Part shown: positions 54,774 to 62,640 of the stretch, one piece after another
Numbering within the stretch: the stretch's first letter is position 1
How the letters are laid out: each line of letters begins with the position of its first letter
DNA from: Haloarcula litorea
GTDB taxonomy: Archaea; Halobacteriota; Halobacteria; Halobacteriales; Haloarculaceae
Assembly: GCF_029338195.1 (NCBI RefSeq)
Contig: NZ_CP119779.1
Coordinates: 1,984,001 to 2,048,000, forward strand
Reading direction: 5' to 3'
Length of the DNA stretch: 64,000 nt
The notes under the pieces: generated by a model
Seen by the model: the letters and a program-made list of their open reading frames with translations, nothing else
Database searches by the model: none
What the model was told of the DNA's origin: nothing
Program-made: the position numbers and the translations under genes

Positions 54774-56327
54774 CTACTCGTTGGTAAGCACCTCAACATT
54801 ATCGGTGCGGAAGTCGGCATCGCTCACTCCCCACGAGATGATTTGGTCGTCTCGACTCGAGGAGAGGTGCTCGATGAAGATCGGGTCTTCATCCTCTTCG
54901 ACGCTCACAGACCATCGGGCGTAGTCGTGATCGCCATCGTCGATGGCCTGCTCCACGAAGTACACGGATTGCTTGTCATCAGTACCAAAGTCGGCTATCG
55001 TTATCTCTGTTTCTGCCTCCGTGATGGACACAACCTCGCCCTCGACTTCTCCCACTCGGAGATGGTCGCCCTCATCGATCCTTTCGAGTGTCCGGGCAAG
55101 TTCCTCGTCCACGTCGTACAGGACTCCGATTTTCTCTTCCTTCACACTATCAAGCAACTCGTCAAGGCGCTCATCGTCAATCACGTCTTCCAACACGTCC
55201 ACCGCATCGTTATCGTATGCTCTACTGACCAGTTCACGCTCCGTCACATCGGTGTGATCGAGCAATGCCTCGCAGGCGTTGATGTCTCCCTTGAAACAGG
55301 CCTCCTGCACGCGACTCTCGTCAACAACATCGTGGCCGGGGCCCGTCCCCTCACCTAACGTTTCAAGATCGCCCCACACTCCAGCGGTGCTCAAGGTCTG
55401 TCGGTGCTCGTCAACGGTTAGCTCGGGATCAAAGTACCCTGTCCAATCGCGCACGCCCTTCCGCATCGCTAAGGACTTGACCCACATCGCCTTGAACCGG
55501 TCTTGCGGGGCGTTGTACCCCGCCTTGTTCCTGATACGTTCCACTTCATGATCCGCCAGCTTTGTCTTCATCAGCGGCTCATAGTCATCACTCTCCGCTT
55601 CGATCATTTCCATGCGCTCCACCTGCACGTCGTCGACCAGCTGCGGATAGAATTCGATGGTCTTCTCCCGCCTGTCATCATCCGATGTGAGCGCGTAATT
55701 CGGTATCTTATCGCGCCAGTCGTTGGCCCTCTCCCGACGTCCCAGTTCGACTCTCCGCGTTTTCAAATCAACGCCTTCCTCGTTGTCCTCCATCCACCCC
55801 ACGGCGTGCTCAAGTGTTCCCCAAAACTCGCCGGACGTGATGACCACCCCTTGGTTGGGTTCGCCGGCGTAAACGTCGTCGCGATCCACGAGCTTGAAGA
55901 TGTACTGGCCGTCTTCAGGCCTGATGGCGGCTCTCGTCTCGGTTCCTCCATCGTCAACCCAGTGCAAAACAGGACGGTGTCCACCGTCAACTCGCGTGTA
56001 AGTGCCGACATCGTGTTCCCACGCGCCGATGTCCGTCGCATACTCCTCGCTCTCGACCGCCGGCCCGGACTCCCGTCTTTCCAGCCATTCCATGGTTTCC
56101 TGCAGCACCGCCGTCCACTCCCCCTGAGTTTCCCAGACGGTGATGTCCTCGGCCGGCTTCGAGTAGATGACCTGCGCCGTCGCGGGACTGGTCTCGTCTG
56201 CCGGCGATACGGTGACGGTGTGGTCGCCGTAAGACCACTCCATGTCCAGATCATCCCCGAGTTCCGCATCCAATTCCCAGACGCCGATGCTCTCCAGCCC
56301 TGCTTCACGGAAAACATCGTCCGCCAT
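54774..56327 (-). CDS. Large acidic hypothetical protein
   Basis: 517 residues with segments of different character: a beta-rich N terminus (MEWSYGDHTVTVSPADETSPATAQVIYSKP), a repeat-like ADDGxx beta region (RPVLHWVDDGGTETRAAIRPEDG), a helical core with YFDPELTVDEHRQTLSTAGVWGDL, and a C-terminal barrel-like SITEAETEITIADFGTDDKQSVYFVEQ. Could be a large structural or effector protein; none of this matches a family I know. The start at 56327 is taken from composition: upstream residues are Ser/Pro/Arg-rich shadow sequence. The gene ends in the CGTTGGTAA motif (LTNE, stop). Confidence 0.6.
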   Translation of the reverse strand: MADDVFREAGLESIGVWELDAELGDDLDMEWSYGDHTVTVSPADETSPATAQVIYSKPAEDITVWETQGEWTAVLQETMEWLERRESGPAVESEEYATDIGAWEHDVGTYTRVDGGHRPVLHWVDDGGTETRAAIRPEDGQYIFKLVDRDDVYAGEPNQGVVITSGEFWGTLEHAVGWMEDNEEGVDLKTRRVELGRRERANDWRDKIPNYALTSDDDRREKTIEFYPQLVDDVQVERMEMIEAESDDYEPLMKTKLADHEVERIRNKAGYNAPQDRFKAMWVKSLAMRKGVRDWTGYFDPELTVDEHRQTLSTAGVWGDLETLGEGTGPGHDVVDESRVQEACFKGDINACEALLDHTDVTERELVSRAYDNDAVDVLEDVIDDERLDELLDSVKEEKIGVLYDVDEELARTLERIDEGDHLRVGEVEGEVVSITEAETEITIADFGTDDKQSVYFVEQAIDDGDHDYARWSVSVEEDEDPIFIEHLSSSRDDQIISWGVSDADFRTDNVEVLTNE

Positions 56328-56475
56328 TTTCACCCGGGGCGTACACGCGCGAATATCTTTAACTTCAGGTTGCACCGTCGTCCTCTGAAGGAAAACGCGA
56401 AAAAGCCAAGGCACCCTCCCAAAGGCGCCACGCGAGGAAACCGAGGTGAGCAGCAAGCCCGACGTGTTCTGTGTC

Positions 56476-56523
56476 GGACTCATCTCGTTGGTAACACAGG
56501 TTGAATAAAAAGGCTGGCACGGC
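56476..56523. repeat. 48 bp repeat, left copy (TATA plus 9-mer)
   Basis: Shares ~40 of 48 positions, with a single-base offset, with 58604-58651: GGACTCA, TTGGTAACA, AGG and ATAAAAAGGC...GGCACGGC. On the minus strand it reads as a promoter, CTTTTTATTC then GTTACCAACGAG and an ATG opening MSPTQNTSGL. It sits 63 bp upstream of paralogue B. The minus-strand peptide is followed at 150 bp by the large gene starting at 56327. Confidence 0.5.
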
Positions 56524-56586
56524 AGCACTCTGGCGCGACCGGTCATTAGCCCCCGTTCTAAGTCGCTCGAAGTCAGACAGACGGGT

Positions 56587-57060
56587 ATGACCGTCGTTGA
56601 GCGACTGCAATCGAACTGGTCGGAGGAACTGCCGCACGGAGTGATGGAGTGGGAGGGGAACGTTAACGAGGTGGCCGGTCTGGAAACCCTGCCGAATCGA
56701 TCCGGGGACGTGGACGGAATGCAGCTGGGGGTGCCATCCACGGGAAACTTGGGTCTCGTTCTGTCTTCACCGGAGCTGGTGGACGAGTACGTGGAAACGC
56801 ACGCGGATGGAAACATCGACGTGCCGCAGTACTACTCTGGGTTCCCGGAGCGCGACGAGCTTGTTGTGGAGCGTGGTGGGGATGGTCTTCGATCGGATGT
56901 GGTTGAGGCGGGCATTCGGGTGTTGAACGGTGGTGACAGGTACGATGAGTCTGAGTTCACCTTGTATGACTGTCTGCAGGGTGACGACGTGATGCCCTGT
57001 CCGCTCGTCAGAGAGGGTCACGGGTGCGTGCTTCTCACGCCGGCGCTCAAACCGGAGTGA
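56587..57060 (+). CDS. WSxELP-family hypothetical protein, copy B
   Basis: 157 residues. With copy C (58062): LQSNWSEELPHG.MEW vs LHSNWSDELPRG..EW; LGLVLSSP vs LGLVVSPK; VPQYYSGF vs LPRYYSDF; VVEAGIRVLNGGDRY..SEFTLYDCL vs VVEAALRLLNGGGRY..DEYTLYNCL; PCPLVREGHGCVLLTP vs PCPLIREDVGCVMISP. Copy A (39433) shares the same segments. So three dispersed copies of one unrecognised family lie in this element. Overall mixed alpha/beta, acidic, no membrane segment. Conserved Cys and Arg/His in the last block could be functional. Confidence 0.75.
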   Translation: MTVVERLQSNWSEELPHGVMEWEGNVNEVAGLETLPNRSGDVDGMQLGVPSTGNLGLVLSSPELVDEYVETHADGNIDVPQYYSGFPERDELVVERGGDGLRSDVVEAGIRVLNGGDRYDESEFTLYDCLQGDDVMPCPLVREGHGCVLLTPALKPE

Positions 57061-57143
57061 TTCTACACGTCGAGGAATGGGTGCGGCTGGTGTCCGCTGT
57101 TCTTGACGATTCGGCGGACGTTGAGGCGCATCTTGTGGCTTGA
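57057..57143 (+). CDS. Possible small ORF coupled to copy B
   Basis: From a GTG overlapping the copy B stop (GTGA) it reads MILHVEEWVRLVSAVLDDSADVEAHLVA and stops; 28 residues of helix-like protein composition. No TATA upstream, so translation would depend on the previous gene. It may be a fragment. Confidence 0.3.
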   Translation: MILHVEEWVRLVSAVLDDSADVEAHLVA

Positions 57144-57236
57144 CGTGTGACATCCCTGCATTCTTGCACGGCGGACGAGTTCGAACAACACGTTCCGGAG
57201 TGACATCTAACAGGCTGGAATGCGGTACTGAAGTGT

Positions 57237-57689
57237 ATGAGGCATCAGCTGGACGACGCCGGACGCATCGTCTTGGCTGACGATCTGGCCAGCAGTTGCG
57301 TGGTCACCGGTGAGGCGTTATCTAGTGGAGACATCCACTTCCGCATCTGGATACATCTCCCCGACGAATGGGATGCACCCACGTTCATCGATATGTCCGC
57401 TCAGAAGGTGAAGGACTGCATTTCGCGTCTGAGGACAGGTGAGGGGATGGAGACATTTGCGACGTGGACGAAGAGCGGTGGGCCGGGTTTCGAGTGTCCG
57501 GTGTGTTTGACTGATCGGTACGAGCCGGGGGTGGATAACTTGGGGGTGGATTTGTGTCATCGTTCGGACGGAGAGTTGCGTGCCGCTGATGGGAAACCGT
57601 TCCTGCACGCCGACTGTGTTGATGATTTCTGCGACGTGCTGGAGTCGGTGTTTGACCAGTATCCGAAAGTGATGCTCGAGTTCGTGTGA
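57237..57689 (+). CDS. Hypothetical protein with a CPVC motif
   Basis: 150 residues. Contains FECPVCLTDRYEPGVDNLGVDLCHRS with three Cys plus His, perhaps a zinc site, and DGKPFLHADCVDDFCDV with two more Cys. N-terminal region is beta-rich. Unknown family. It is preceded by a 93 bp gap and lies between copies B and C of the WSxELP family. Confidence 0.55.
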   Translation: MRHQLDDAGRIVLADDLASSCVVTGEALSSGDIHFRIWIHLPDEWDAPTFIDMSAQKVKDCISRLRTGEGMETFATWTKSGGPGFECPVCLTDRYEPGVDNLGVDLCHRSDGELRAADGKPFLHADCVDDFCDVLESVFDQYPKVMLEFV

Positions 57690-58061
57690 GTGCAAGCGGT
57701 GTGGTGGTTCGGCGTTGTGCGGAATCTCCTACCGTCTCGCGGTAGTACGGGTTTTCAGCCGTGTGGCTCAACTATGATCCAGACGCGGAGGCGTCAGGTC
57801 AGCAGACGTTTGACGGGTTTTGACTTCCTTCGGGCGTTCGTGTTTTACCGGCCGGGGGCGGAGTTCCGAGCGATACAGACACGCTTGCCGCTGCGTTGAG
57901 AGCCGAACAACGGTAACGTTGGCATCTGACCACCTGTGAGGGGGTGGGCGGAGAATGGAGCGTGTGACACTTCCCGCCCACGACCGACTCGCCTCGCCAC
58001 CCACATAGTGGCTAAATTTCTGAAAGCCAAAGTCATTCGCCGTGGAATCCCCGGGACGCGT
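57690..58061. other. 372 bp intergenic stretch upstream of copy C
   Basis: No supported ORF. The part nearest copy C (57,990-58,060) is AT-richer and probably carries its promoter. No repeats or RNA found. Confidence 0.3.
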
Positions 58062-58559
58062 ATGTCGGACGACGCCATCGAGCGACTGCACTCGAATTGG
58101 TCGGACGAACTGCCCCGGGGATGGTGCGAGTGGAAAAAGCGAGTCGACATCGAAGGTATTGACGTGTTGATGAACCAAATGTGCGACATCCCGAATCTGG
58201 ATTCGGTTCACAGCCGTCGGGTTGGCCACCTGCTGGGACTCGTCGTCTCACCTAAGGAAGATGTGAGGGCGTACGTGGACGAACATGGAAACGGAACATT
58301 CGAGCTACCGCGATACTACTCGGACTTCGGGGACGAGTGGAAGGATGCGCTGTATTCGGTCGAGGACGGTCACTCACTGCGCTCTCCAGTGGTGGAAGCC
58401 GCGCTGAGGCTGTTGAACGGAGGCGGTCGATACAGCCGGGACGAGTACACGCTGTACAACTGTCTGGCCGCTGACGATGAGCCGCTGCCCTGTCCGTTGA
58501 TCCGTGAAGACGTGGGGTGCGTGATGATATCTCCAGTCATCAGCGCGGGGGACGATTGA
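58062..58559 (+). CDS. WSxELP-family hypothetical protein, copy C
   Basis: 165 residues: MSDDAIERLHSNWSDELPRGW start, GLVVSPK, YVDEHGNGTFELPRYYSDF, VVEAALRLLNGGGRY and LPCPLIREDVGCVMISPV in the order seen in copies A and B. Closest to B. The start at 58062 follows a promoter-like AT patch. A 48 bp repeat related to the one near copy B lies 44 bp after its stop. Confidence 0.72.
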   Translation: MSDDAIERLHSNWSDELPRGWCEWKKRVDIEGIDVLMNQMCDIPNLDSVHSRRVGHLLGLVVSPKEDVRAYVDEHGNGTFELPRYYSDFGDEWKDALYSVEDGHSLRSPVVEAALRLLNGGGRYSRDEYTLYNCLAADDEPLPCPLIREDVGCVMISPVISAGDD

Positions 58560-59250
58560 AGGTGCGAGGAAGGACATGAGCAGCGAGTCCACCTGTCCCG
58601 GGCGGACTCACCTCTTGGTAACAGAGGGTGGGATAAAAAGGCCGGCACGGCGGGGCTGCCCCGTCCGCAGCCCCGGGCCGGCATTCAAGTACGAACACCA
58701 CCTCATTCAGAAGTGCGTCCCGCAGGGCACGGGGCGACTCGGTGTTGGTGCTCTTGGGAGGGTGCCACCGCTTTCCGCCATCCTTTCTCTTCCTCGTCGG
58801 GTAACAGGACAACACCGACACGGTGCAACTGCACCGCCACTCGTCGTAGGGCGGATGTGTGACTCCGAAGTCAAACGTCTCGAAGTCCATCGGATCGCCA
58901 ACGCGATACCCTTCACCAGTCCACATCAAGGGCGCACGATTCCCTTCATCGCCCTCGATTGTTGCGATGCCTTCTTCGACCGCCACAACCTCGGCCCACA
59001 TCCCGTCCAGCGGAAAATGCACGCGGTCGCCGGGACTGAGATTGTTGATGCCGTGCTCGGAGCGCGGTTCGCCTTCTGCGATGAAGGGTTCTGTTCTGAA
59101 CTCGTCGTCGGTCGCTGGAGTCCCTTCGTCGTCACGCTTGTCTGCCATATCCCCTGCTGACTCGCCGCCGACCGGCCCCAAGTAATCCCAGTGATGCTCA
59201 CCGTCGTCGTAGGTAACGCGGTAAGCATACGGGCCGTGATCCTCGATCAT
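58540..59250 (-). CDS. Hypothetical protein, C-terminal part doubtful
   Basis: 236 residues. The first ~115 residues (MIEDHGPYAYRVTYDDGEHHWDYLGPVGG and SPGDRVHFPLDGMWAEVVAVEEGIATIEGDEGNRAPLMW) are convincing, including a barrel-like segment resembling an SH3/KOW fold. After PPYDEWRCSC the composition drifts to Arg/Pro-rich sequence that overlaps the end of copy C, so the true stop may have been lost by frameshift near 58,830. A six-codon ORF MAIVRK overlaps the start (ATGA), and a CTACCAACG motif precedes it. Confidence 0.5.
   Translation of the reverse strand: MIEDHGPYAYRVTYDDGEHHWDYLGPVGGESAGDMADKRDDEGTPATDDEFRTEPFIAEGEPRSEHGINNLSPGDRVHFPLDGMWAEVVAVEEGIATIEGDEGNRAPLMWTGEGYRVGDPMDFETFDFGVTHPPYDEWRCSCTVSVLSCYPTRKRKDGGKRWHPPKSTNTESPRALRDALLNEVVFVLECRPGAADGAAPPCRPFYPTLCYQEVSPPGTGGLAAHVLPRTFNRPPR
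58604..58651. repeat. 48 bp repeat, right copy
   Basis: Partner of 56476-56523. On the minus strand CTTTTTATCC is followed by TTACCAAGAGGTGAGTCC, a GTG opening MSPPGTGGL. Left and right copies thus share a TATA-like box, the 9-mer core and a Met-Ser-Pro start. The two copies flank the B-C paralogue block. Confidence 0.5.
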
Positions 59251-59334
59251 TTGCGAACGATTGCCATCTGCAAACGTTGGTAGGTGTTAGAAAGTTTAGT
59301 TTTTGTTGCGGCGGGGGTCGTCAGCGTTGGTAAC

Positions 59335-59577
59335 TCACTCGTCGCGGGTCGCGGTCTTCAGCGACTGTTCCAGACGTTCACGAATCTGTTCCATCTCTTC
59401 CTCGTGTTCGTCGTGGTACGCGAGTGCGGCTTCAACCTGTTCGTGGTCGAGCGACCACATTTCGACTACTTCCTTGACGGATTTTGCTTCAACAGCGTCG
59501 TACACGTTGAGCACCGTGAGGCGCGGCTCGTCTTCAAGGACGGGAGTGTCGCCGGATGTGTCGATGTGATCCGACAT
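59335..59577 (-). CDS. DUF433-like small protein (antitoxin-like)
   Basis: 80 residues. RLTVLNVYDAVEAKSVKEVVEMWSLDHEQVEAALAYHDEHEEEMEQIRERLE follows the DUF433 pattern (short strand then a helix-turn-helix-like unit), found in many haloarchaea and often with a toxin of the PIN type. No toxin gene lies next to it here. CGTTGGTAA-type motifs flank it at both ends, including CGTTGGTAG three bases upstream of the start and CGTTGGTAA two bases before the stop codon. Confidence 0.55.
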   Translation of the reverse strand: MSDHIDTSGDTPVLEDEPRLTVLNVYDAVEAKSVKEVVEMWSLDHEQVEAALAYHDEHEEEMEQIRERLEQSLKTATRDE

Positions 59578-59707
59578 ATGCGTTGGTAGTGCATCCGCGG
59601 TTGTATGTGCTCTCCCGGTGCGGGTCGTTGGTAAGTGAGGAACCCGCTTTGGCTTTCAACTATTAGAAAGCAAACAGATACACGACACGGGGACGTACAA
59701 CGACTTG

Positions 59708-60265
59708 ATGAGTGACAGCTTCGATAGTGTGCGCGAAGCACTCGAAGCGTTGAAACGCGGCGAAATCACCGCCGGGGAAGTCCGAGAGAAGTTCGGCCAC
59801 GTCGACGGTATCGAGCGTAGCATCTCGGTGGCGATAGCAAAGTGGAATCAGGATATGACGCAGGAGGAGTTTGAGGACTCGTTCTCCGCCGAGTTCTCCC
59901 TCGATGAGGAGTGTCCGACTCTGACCGAGGTACGGGAGATGGACTAGCCAGTCAATTGGGACGACGCCGACCGCTTGACGTCCGTGGTCTATGGGTTGCG
60001 GCAGCCCCGGCAAACGGAGTGGATCGCGGAGCGTACCAACGTGGATGAAGAACGTGCGGAAGAGGTCTTAGCGGGGCTCGACTGGGTGTCGTCCCTTGTC
60101 GGCGACAGAGAGTGGTGGTATCCGTGCAGCATCAAGGAGCGCGTTGAGGAGTTCGAGAATGTTATCGGTGGCGAGGAAGACGGCTACACGACCGACGAGG
60201 TGGCCGAATTGTTCGACGTTGACGTGCAAGACGAGTACCGCGACAAGCGGTGTTCTGGGCGCTGA
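59708..60265 (+). pseudogene. TAG-split winged-helix regulator gene
   Basis: The first part (79 residues from ATG 59708) has REALEALKRGEITAGEVREKFGHVDGIE and KWNQDMTQEEF; it ends ...TLTEVREMD with TAG at 59945-59947. The same frame continues PVNWDDADRLTSVVYGLRQPRQTEWIAERTNVDEERAEEVLAGLDWVSS, a winged-helix core. A single TAG therefore splits one ~185-residue protein of a haloarchaeal regulator type. Without readthrough, the C-terminal domain has no good start. Read as a recent point-mutation pseudogene; recoding is unlikely since other genes here end in TAG. Confidence 0.6.
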
Positions 60266-60306
60266 TTTCGTCGGATTTACATTCAAGACGTGGGGTGATT
60301 GGTGAG

Positions 60307-60864
60307 TCAGTTCCCGTTGCACTCGCTCTGTTGCGAGATGATGTGTTGCCCCAGTCTGCGTGCGACTTCCGCCGTCTCGTCTCTGACATCATTTGCCGAG
60401 ACCTCATCTTCCGACTCCCAAGCGATCCACTCCCCGTCGCGGTACGTCTCGCCGGGGACGTGATCGTCAACCTTGTCGACGAGATGTTCCGTGCATTCGG
60501 GCGGTTTCACGAGCCCTCGAAGCCCGGTATCTGTCCGCTCAATGCGACAGTCCATCCCTGACTCGCACCACTCACCAACGACAACATCGGCCAGCACGGT
60601 GACTTCTTCGGTCGACGCGTGTACGCGATATCCGGCGTAGTCGAAACTGACCTCAACATCACTCTCGCTGTTGAGCAATTGATTCAGCGCATCCGGATCG
60701 ACGACAGCGTGGAGGCTCGGGAGTTCGTCGGGTGGCGTGTTGGAGGCGGCGGCGACTGCTTCGATGATGGCCTGTGCCGGCTTGGCGTCTTCGAGCGGGA
60801 TACTGACTGCCGTGGTCATTTGTTTGTCCGTACGTTTAATTGAGTTCGAGTCATCGTTCGACAT
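60307..60864 (-). CDS. HalOD1 output-domain protein
   Basis: 185 residues. An N-terminal Lys/Asn-rich ~18 residues, then a Halobacterial output domain 1 core: VSIPLEDAKPAQAIIEAVAAASNTPPDELPSLHAVVDPDALNQLL and VSFDYAGYRVHAS; the last ~90 residues are a second, acidic domain. HalOD1 usually sits behind sensor domains in haloarchaeal signal transduction, or stands alone as here. Start at 60864 is preferred to the longer ORF because upstream sequence is shadow-like. Confidence 0.7.
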   Translation of the reverse strand: MSNDDSNSIKRTDKQMTTAVSIPLEDAKPAQAIIEAVAAASNTPPDELPSLHAVVDPDALNQLLNSESDVEVSFDYAGYRVHASTEEVTVLADVVVGEWCESGMDCRIERTDTGLRGLVKPPECTEHLVDKVDDHVPGETYRDGEWIAWESEDEVSANDVRDETAEVARRLGQHIISQQSECNGN

Positions 60865-61230
60865 GGGTCGATAAACCCCGGCTGGGGGTTTTGAGACCCA
60901 CCCGGCGGCGCGGGATAGGGCCCGCGCTGCCCTCTCACAGGACGCAGCCCGGCGGGTCGTTGCCGTGTTTTGTCGCGTCGTACTTAACTGTCTGACAAAC
61001 GCGATATTCTGCAGCCTGTGACTGTTCCACACGAAGTCAAGGGGGTCTCTCGTCGTTGGTAAGGAGTTTCGTGGCTAGCCATCCGCAGATGGCAACAACC
61101 CCGATCTTCTGCTGGTCGCGGCGGATGCGTCCCCAGTAGTCCAGATATGCTATGTCGGCGAGTTGGGACAGGCACTCATGAGCTGCCGTGCCGGCGTTTA
61201 AATATATCTGGCGTATCCGCGGATCGTGCT
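60865..61230. other. 366 bp region with a decayed minus-strand fragment and promoter
   Basis: A minus-strand open frame ending at 61037 reads HECLSQLADIAYLDYWGRIRRDQQKIGVVAICGWLATKLLTNDERPP, which looks real but has no ATG before an AT-rich block, so it may be a truncated gene. It contains a CGTTGGTAA site (61054-61062). TTTAAATATATC at 61198-61209 is a TATA box for the plus-strand gene at 61231. Confidence 0.35.
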
Positions 61231-61572
61231 ATGCCCGACGACAGTAACGACAACGACGGTGAGGGAATGAACGTGGTTGACCCAGAGGAGATCGATCACG
61301 CGATCGACCGTCTGGATCAGAAGCGACTGGCGATCGATCTGCTGGCCGCGCAGCGAGACATCGCGGGATCGCTGGTGGGTGTGCCTGTGTGCGAGGATCA
61401 GGAGGAGTTGGTGTTTGGCGTGTTGCACGATCTCGAGGAGGCTGCGGAAGCGGTGTGGCCCGGCGATGATATGCCCGATGTCGGTGAGATTGCAGGCGGC
61501 GACTGGGATGATGAGGAAGAGAGCGAGGGTGAAGACGAGTCGGACGAAGAGGAAGAAGACGGGGAGGAGTAA
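61231..61572 (+). CDS. Acidic hypothetical protein
   Basis: 113 residues: MPDDSNDNDGEGMNVVDPEEIDHAIDRL, a helical core (LDQKRLAIDLLAAQRDIAGSLVG), VFGVLHDLEEAAEAVW and an extremely acidic tail of about 35 residues, nearly all Asp, Glu and Ser. Unknown role. Start is ~22 bp after a TTTAAATATA TATA box, which fits leaderless translation. Confidence 0.6.
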   Translation: MPDDSNDNDGEGMNVVDPEEIDHAIDRLDQKRLAIDLLAAQRDIAGSLVGVPVCEDQEELVFGVLHDLEEAAEAVWPGDDMPDVGEIAGGDWDDEEESEGEDESDEEEEDGEE

Positions 61573-61787
61573 ACCCCGTTGTATCTGCGGGATGCTCGCC
61601 TACCACTTGCGTCCCGCAGTTGACCTCTGTGTCGGATGCTGTGGTCGGTTGGATCAAGGCCGTGTTCCGCGGACTGCCTGACGAGCAGGCATCGTACAGT
61701 TGTATCTATTTTCTTATATGTGTCTCGCAGACTGGGGTACACCAAACCGTCACGCAAACCTAAGTGACAGGCACCAAGACAACTGAT

Positions 61788-62000
61788 ATGGTGTTCGCAA
61801 GCGCCCTCAAAGAGAACCTCTACGACCTGTGGATGTGCTGGGAGTGTGGCACCGTCCGTGCCATCGAAATCTCCGAGAGAAACGCCAACGCTCCGATCCG
61901 CGACCAGAAACTCGAAGACCACGGACTGGAGTGTCCCGCGTGTGGAAACAAGGGTGCCGAGAAAATTGTCCCGGAAGAAGACGTGCCGAACTGGGATTGA
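61788..62000 (+). CDS. Small zinc-ribbon protein
   Basis: 70 residues: WMCWECGTVRAIEISE and LECPACGNKGAEKIV provide two CxxC pairs of a zinc ribbon. Start ATG at 61788; a 5' extension in frame lacks similarity. Upstream 61,700-61,760 is AT-rich with a TTTTCTTATATG TATA region. Convergent with the second integrase gene. Confidence 0.6.
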   Translation: MVFASALKENLYDLWMCWECGTVRAIEISERNANAPIRDQKLEDHGLECPACGNKGAEKIVPEEDVPNWD

Positions 62001-62013
62001 CACTCCGGCGTGA

Positions 62014-62640
62014 TCAACTCAGGCCGACGCGCTTGATCTCGTCCGCGACAACATCGTCGGAGGGCGTCTTGATGTAGTCCTCCATGGCTCCGAGTGACGA
62101 CCAACCTCCGATGGCCATCACGGTGTGTGGGTTCATCTCCTTCCGCACGAGTCGATCCTGCGCGAAGAACCGACGGAGGTCGTGAGCGGACAGCTTCTCC
62201 CAGTCCGCACTCCGACCCGGGACATCATCGCCCCGGGCGGCCATCTCGTCACCAAGCTCGTGAACGATGTCTCGGACGCGACTCTTCGTGACGCCGAGAA
62301 GCAACTCGTCTTCCTCAACGCCCAGCTTGTGCCGATTCTCCAGCAACTCCACGTACGCGTCCTGTGGGATGTGGGCGTCGCGGAGCTTCCCACCGCTTCC
62401 GGTGGTATCCTTCCCCGCCTCTTCGTGGACGCGGAGCCAGTACAGACCGTCGTCGGCGTACATGTCCTCGGGTCGGACGGCCGCCATCTCCTGCGCTCGA
62501 AGTCCGACGGAGCCGCCGAGCAGCGCGACGGAGTGATGCTTGTGTGATCTGTCCTCTGCAACGTCGCATAGGGCCTCGTACTCTTCGGGCTTCAGCCAGA
62601 GCTTGTATTCGGAGTCTCCGGCTGTTGACTTGACTCGCAT
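62014..62640 (-). CDS. Short tyrosine recombinase (catalytic domain only)
   Basis: 208 residues. Arg48 in GSVGLRAQEM, His153 and Arg156 in SAHDLRRFFAQD, Trp180 (GGW, replacing the usual His) and Tyr189 in AMEDYIK give a complete R-HxxR-W-Y set. No N-terminal core-binding domain precedes it; the length resembles the short integrases of haloarchaeal pleolipovirus-type elements. Start at 62640 sits about 30 bp after a TATA-like CTTATTT. A second recombinase in one element suggests a nested or composite structure. Confidence 0.75.
   Translation of the reverse strand: MRVKSTAGDSEYKLWLKPEEYEALCDVAEDRSHKHHSVALLGGSVGLRAQEMAAVRPEDMYADDGLYWLRVHEEAGKDTTGSGGKLRDAHIPQDAYVELLENRHKLGVEEDELLLGVTKSRVRDIVHELGDEMAARGDDVPGRSADWEKLSAHDLRRFFAQDRLVRKEMNPHTVMAIGGWSSLGAMEDYIKTPSDDVVADEIKRVGLS

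Noticed and set aside
54774-56816. A longer reading frame upstream of the large minus-strand gene
   Set aside because: The extra ~160 residues are Ser/Pro/Arg-rich and overlap the plus-strand copy B gene, so the start was set at 56327.
59945-59947. Pyrrolysine or stop-codon recoding
   Set aside because: Other genes here (integrase, 37309, 54774 genes) use TAG as a normal stop, and no suppressor tRNA is visible in the window.
61595-61681. Possible tiny Cys-rich ORF after the acidic gene
   Set aside because: The RCICG...CVGCC stretch looks zinc-ribbon-like but has no usable start codon ahead of its first Cys pair; too weak to list.
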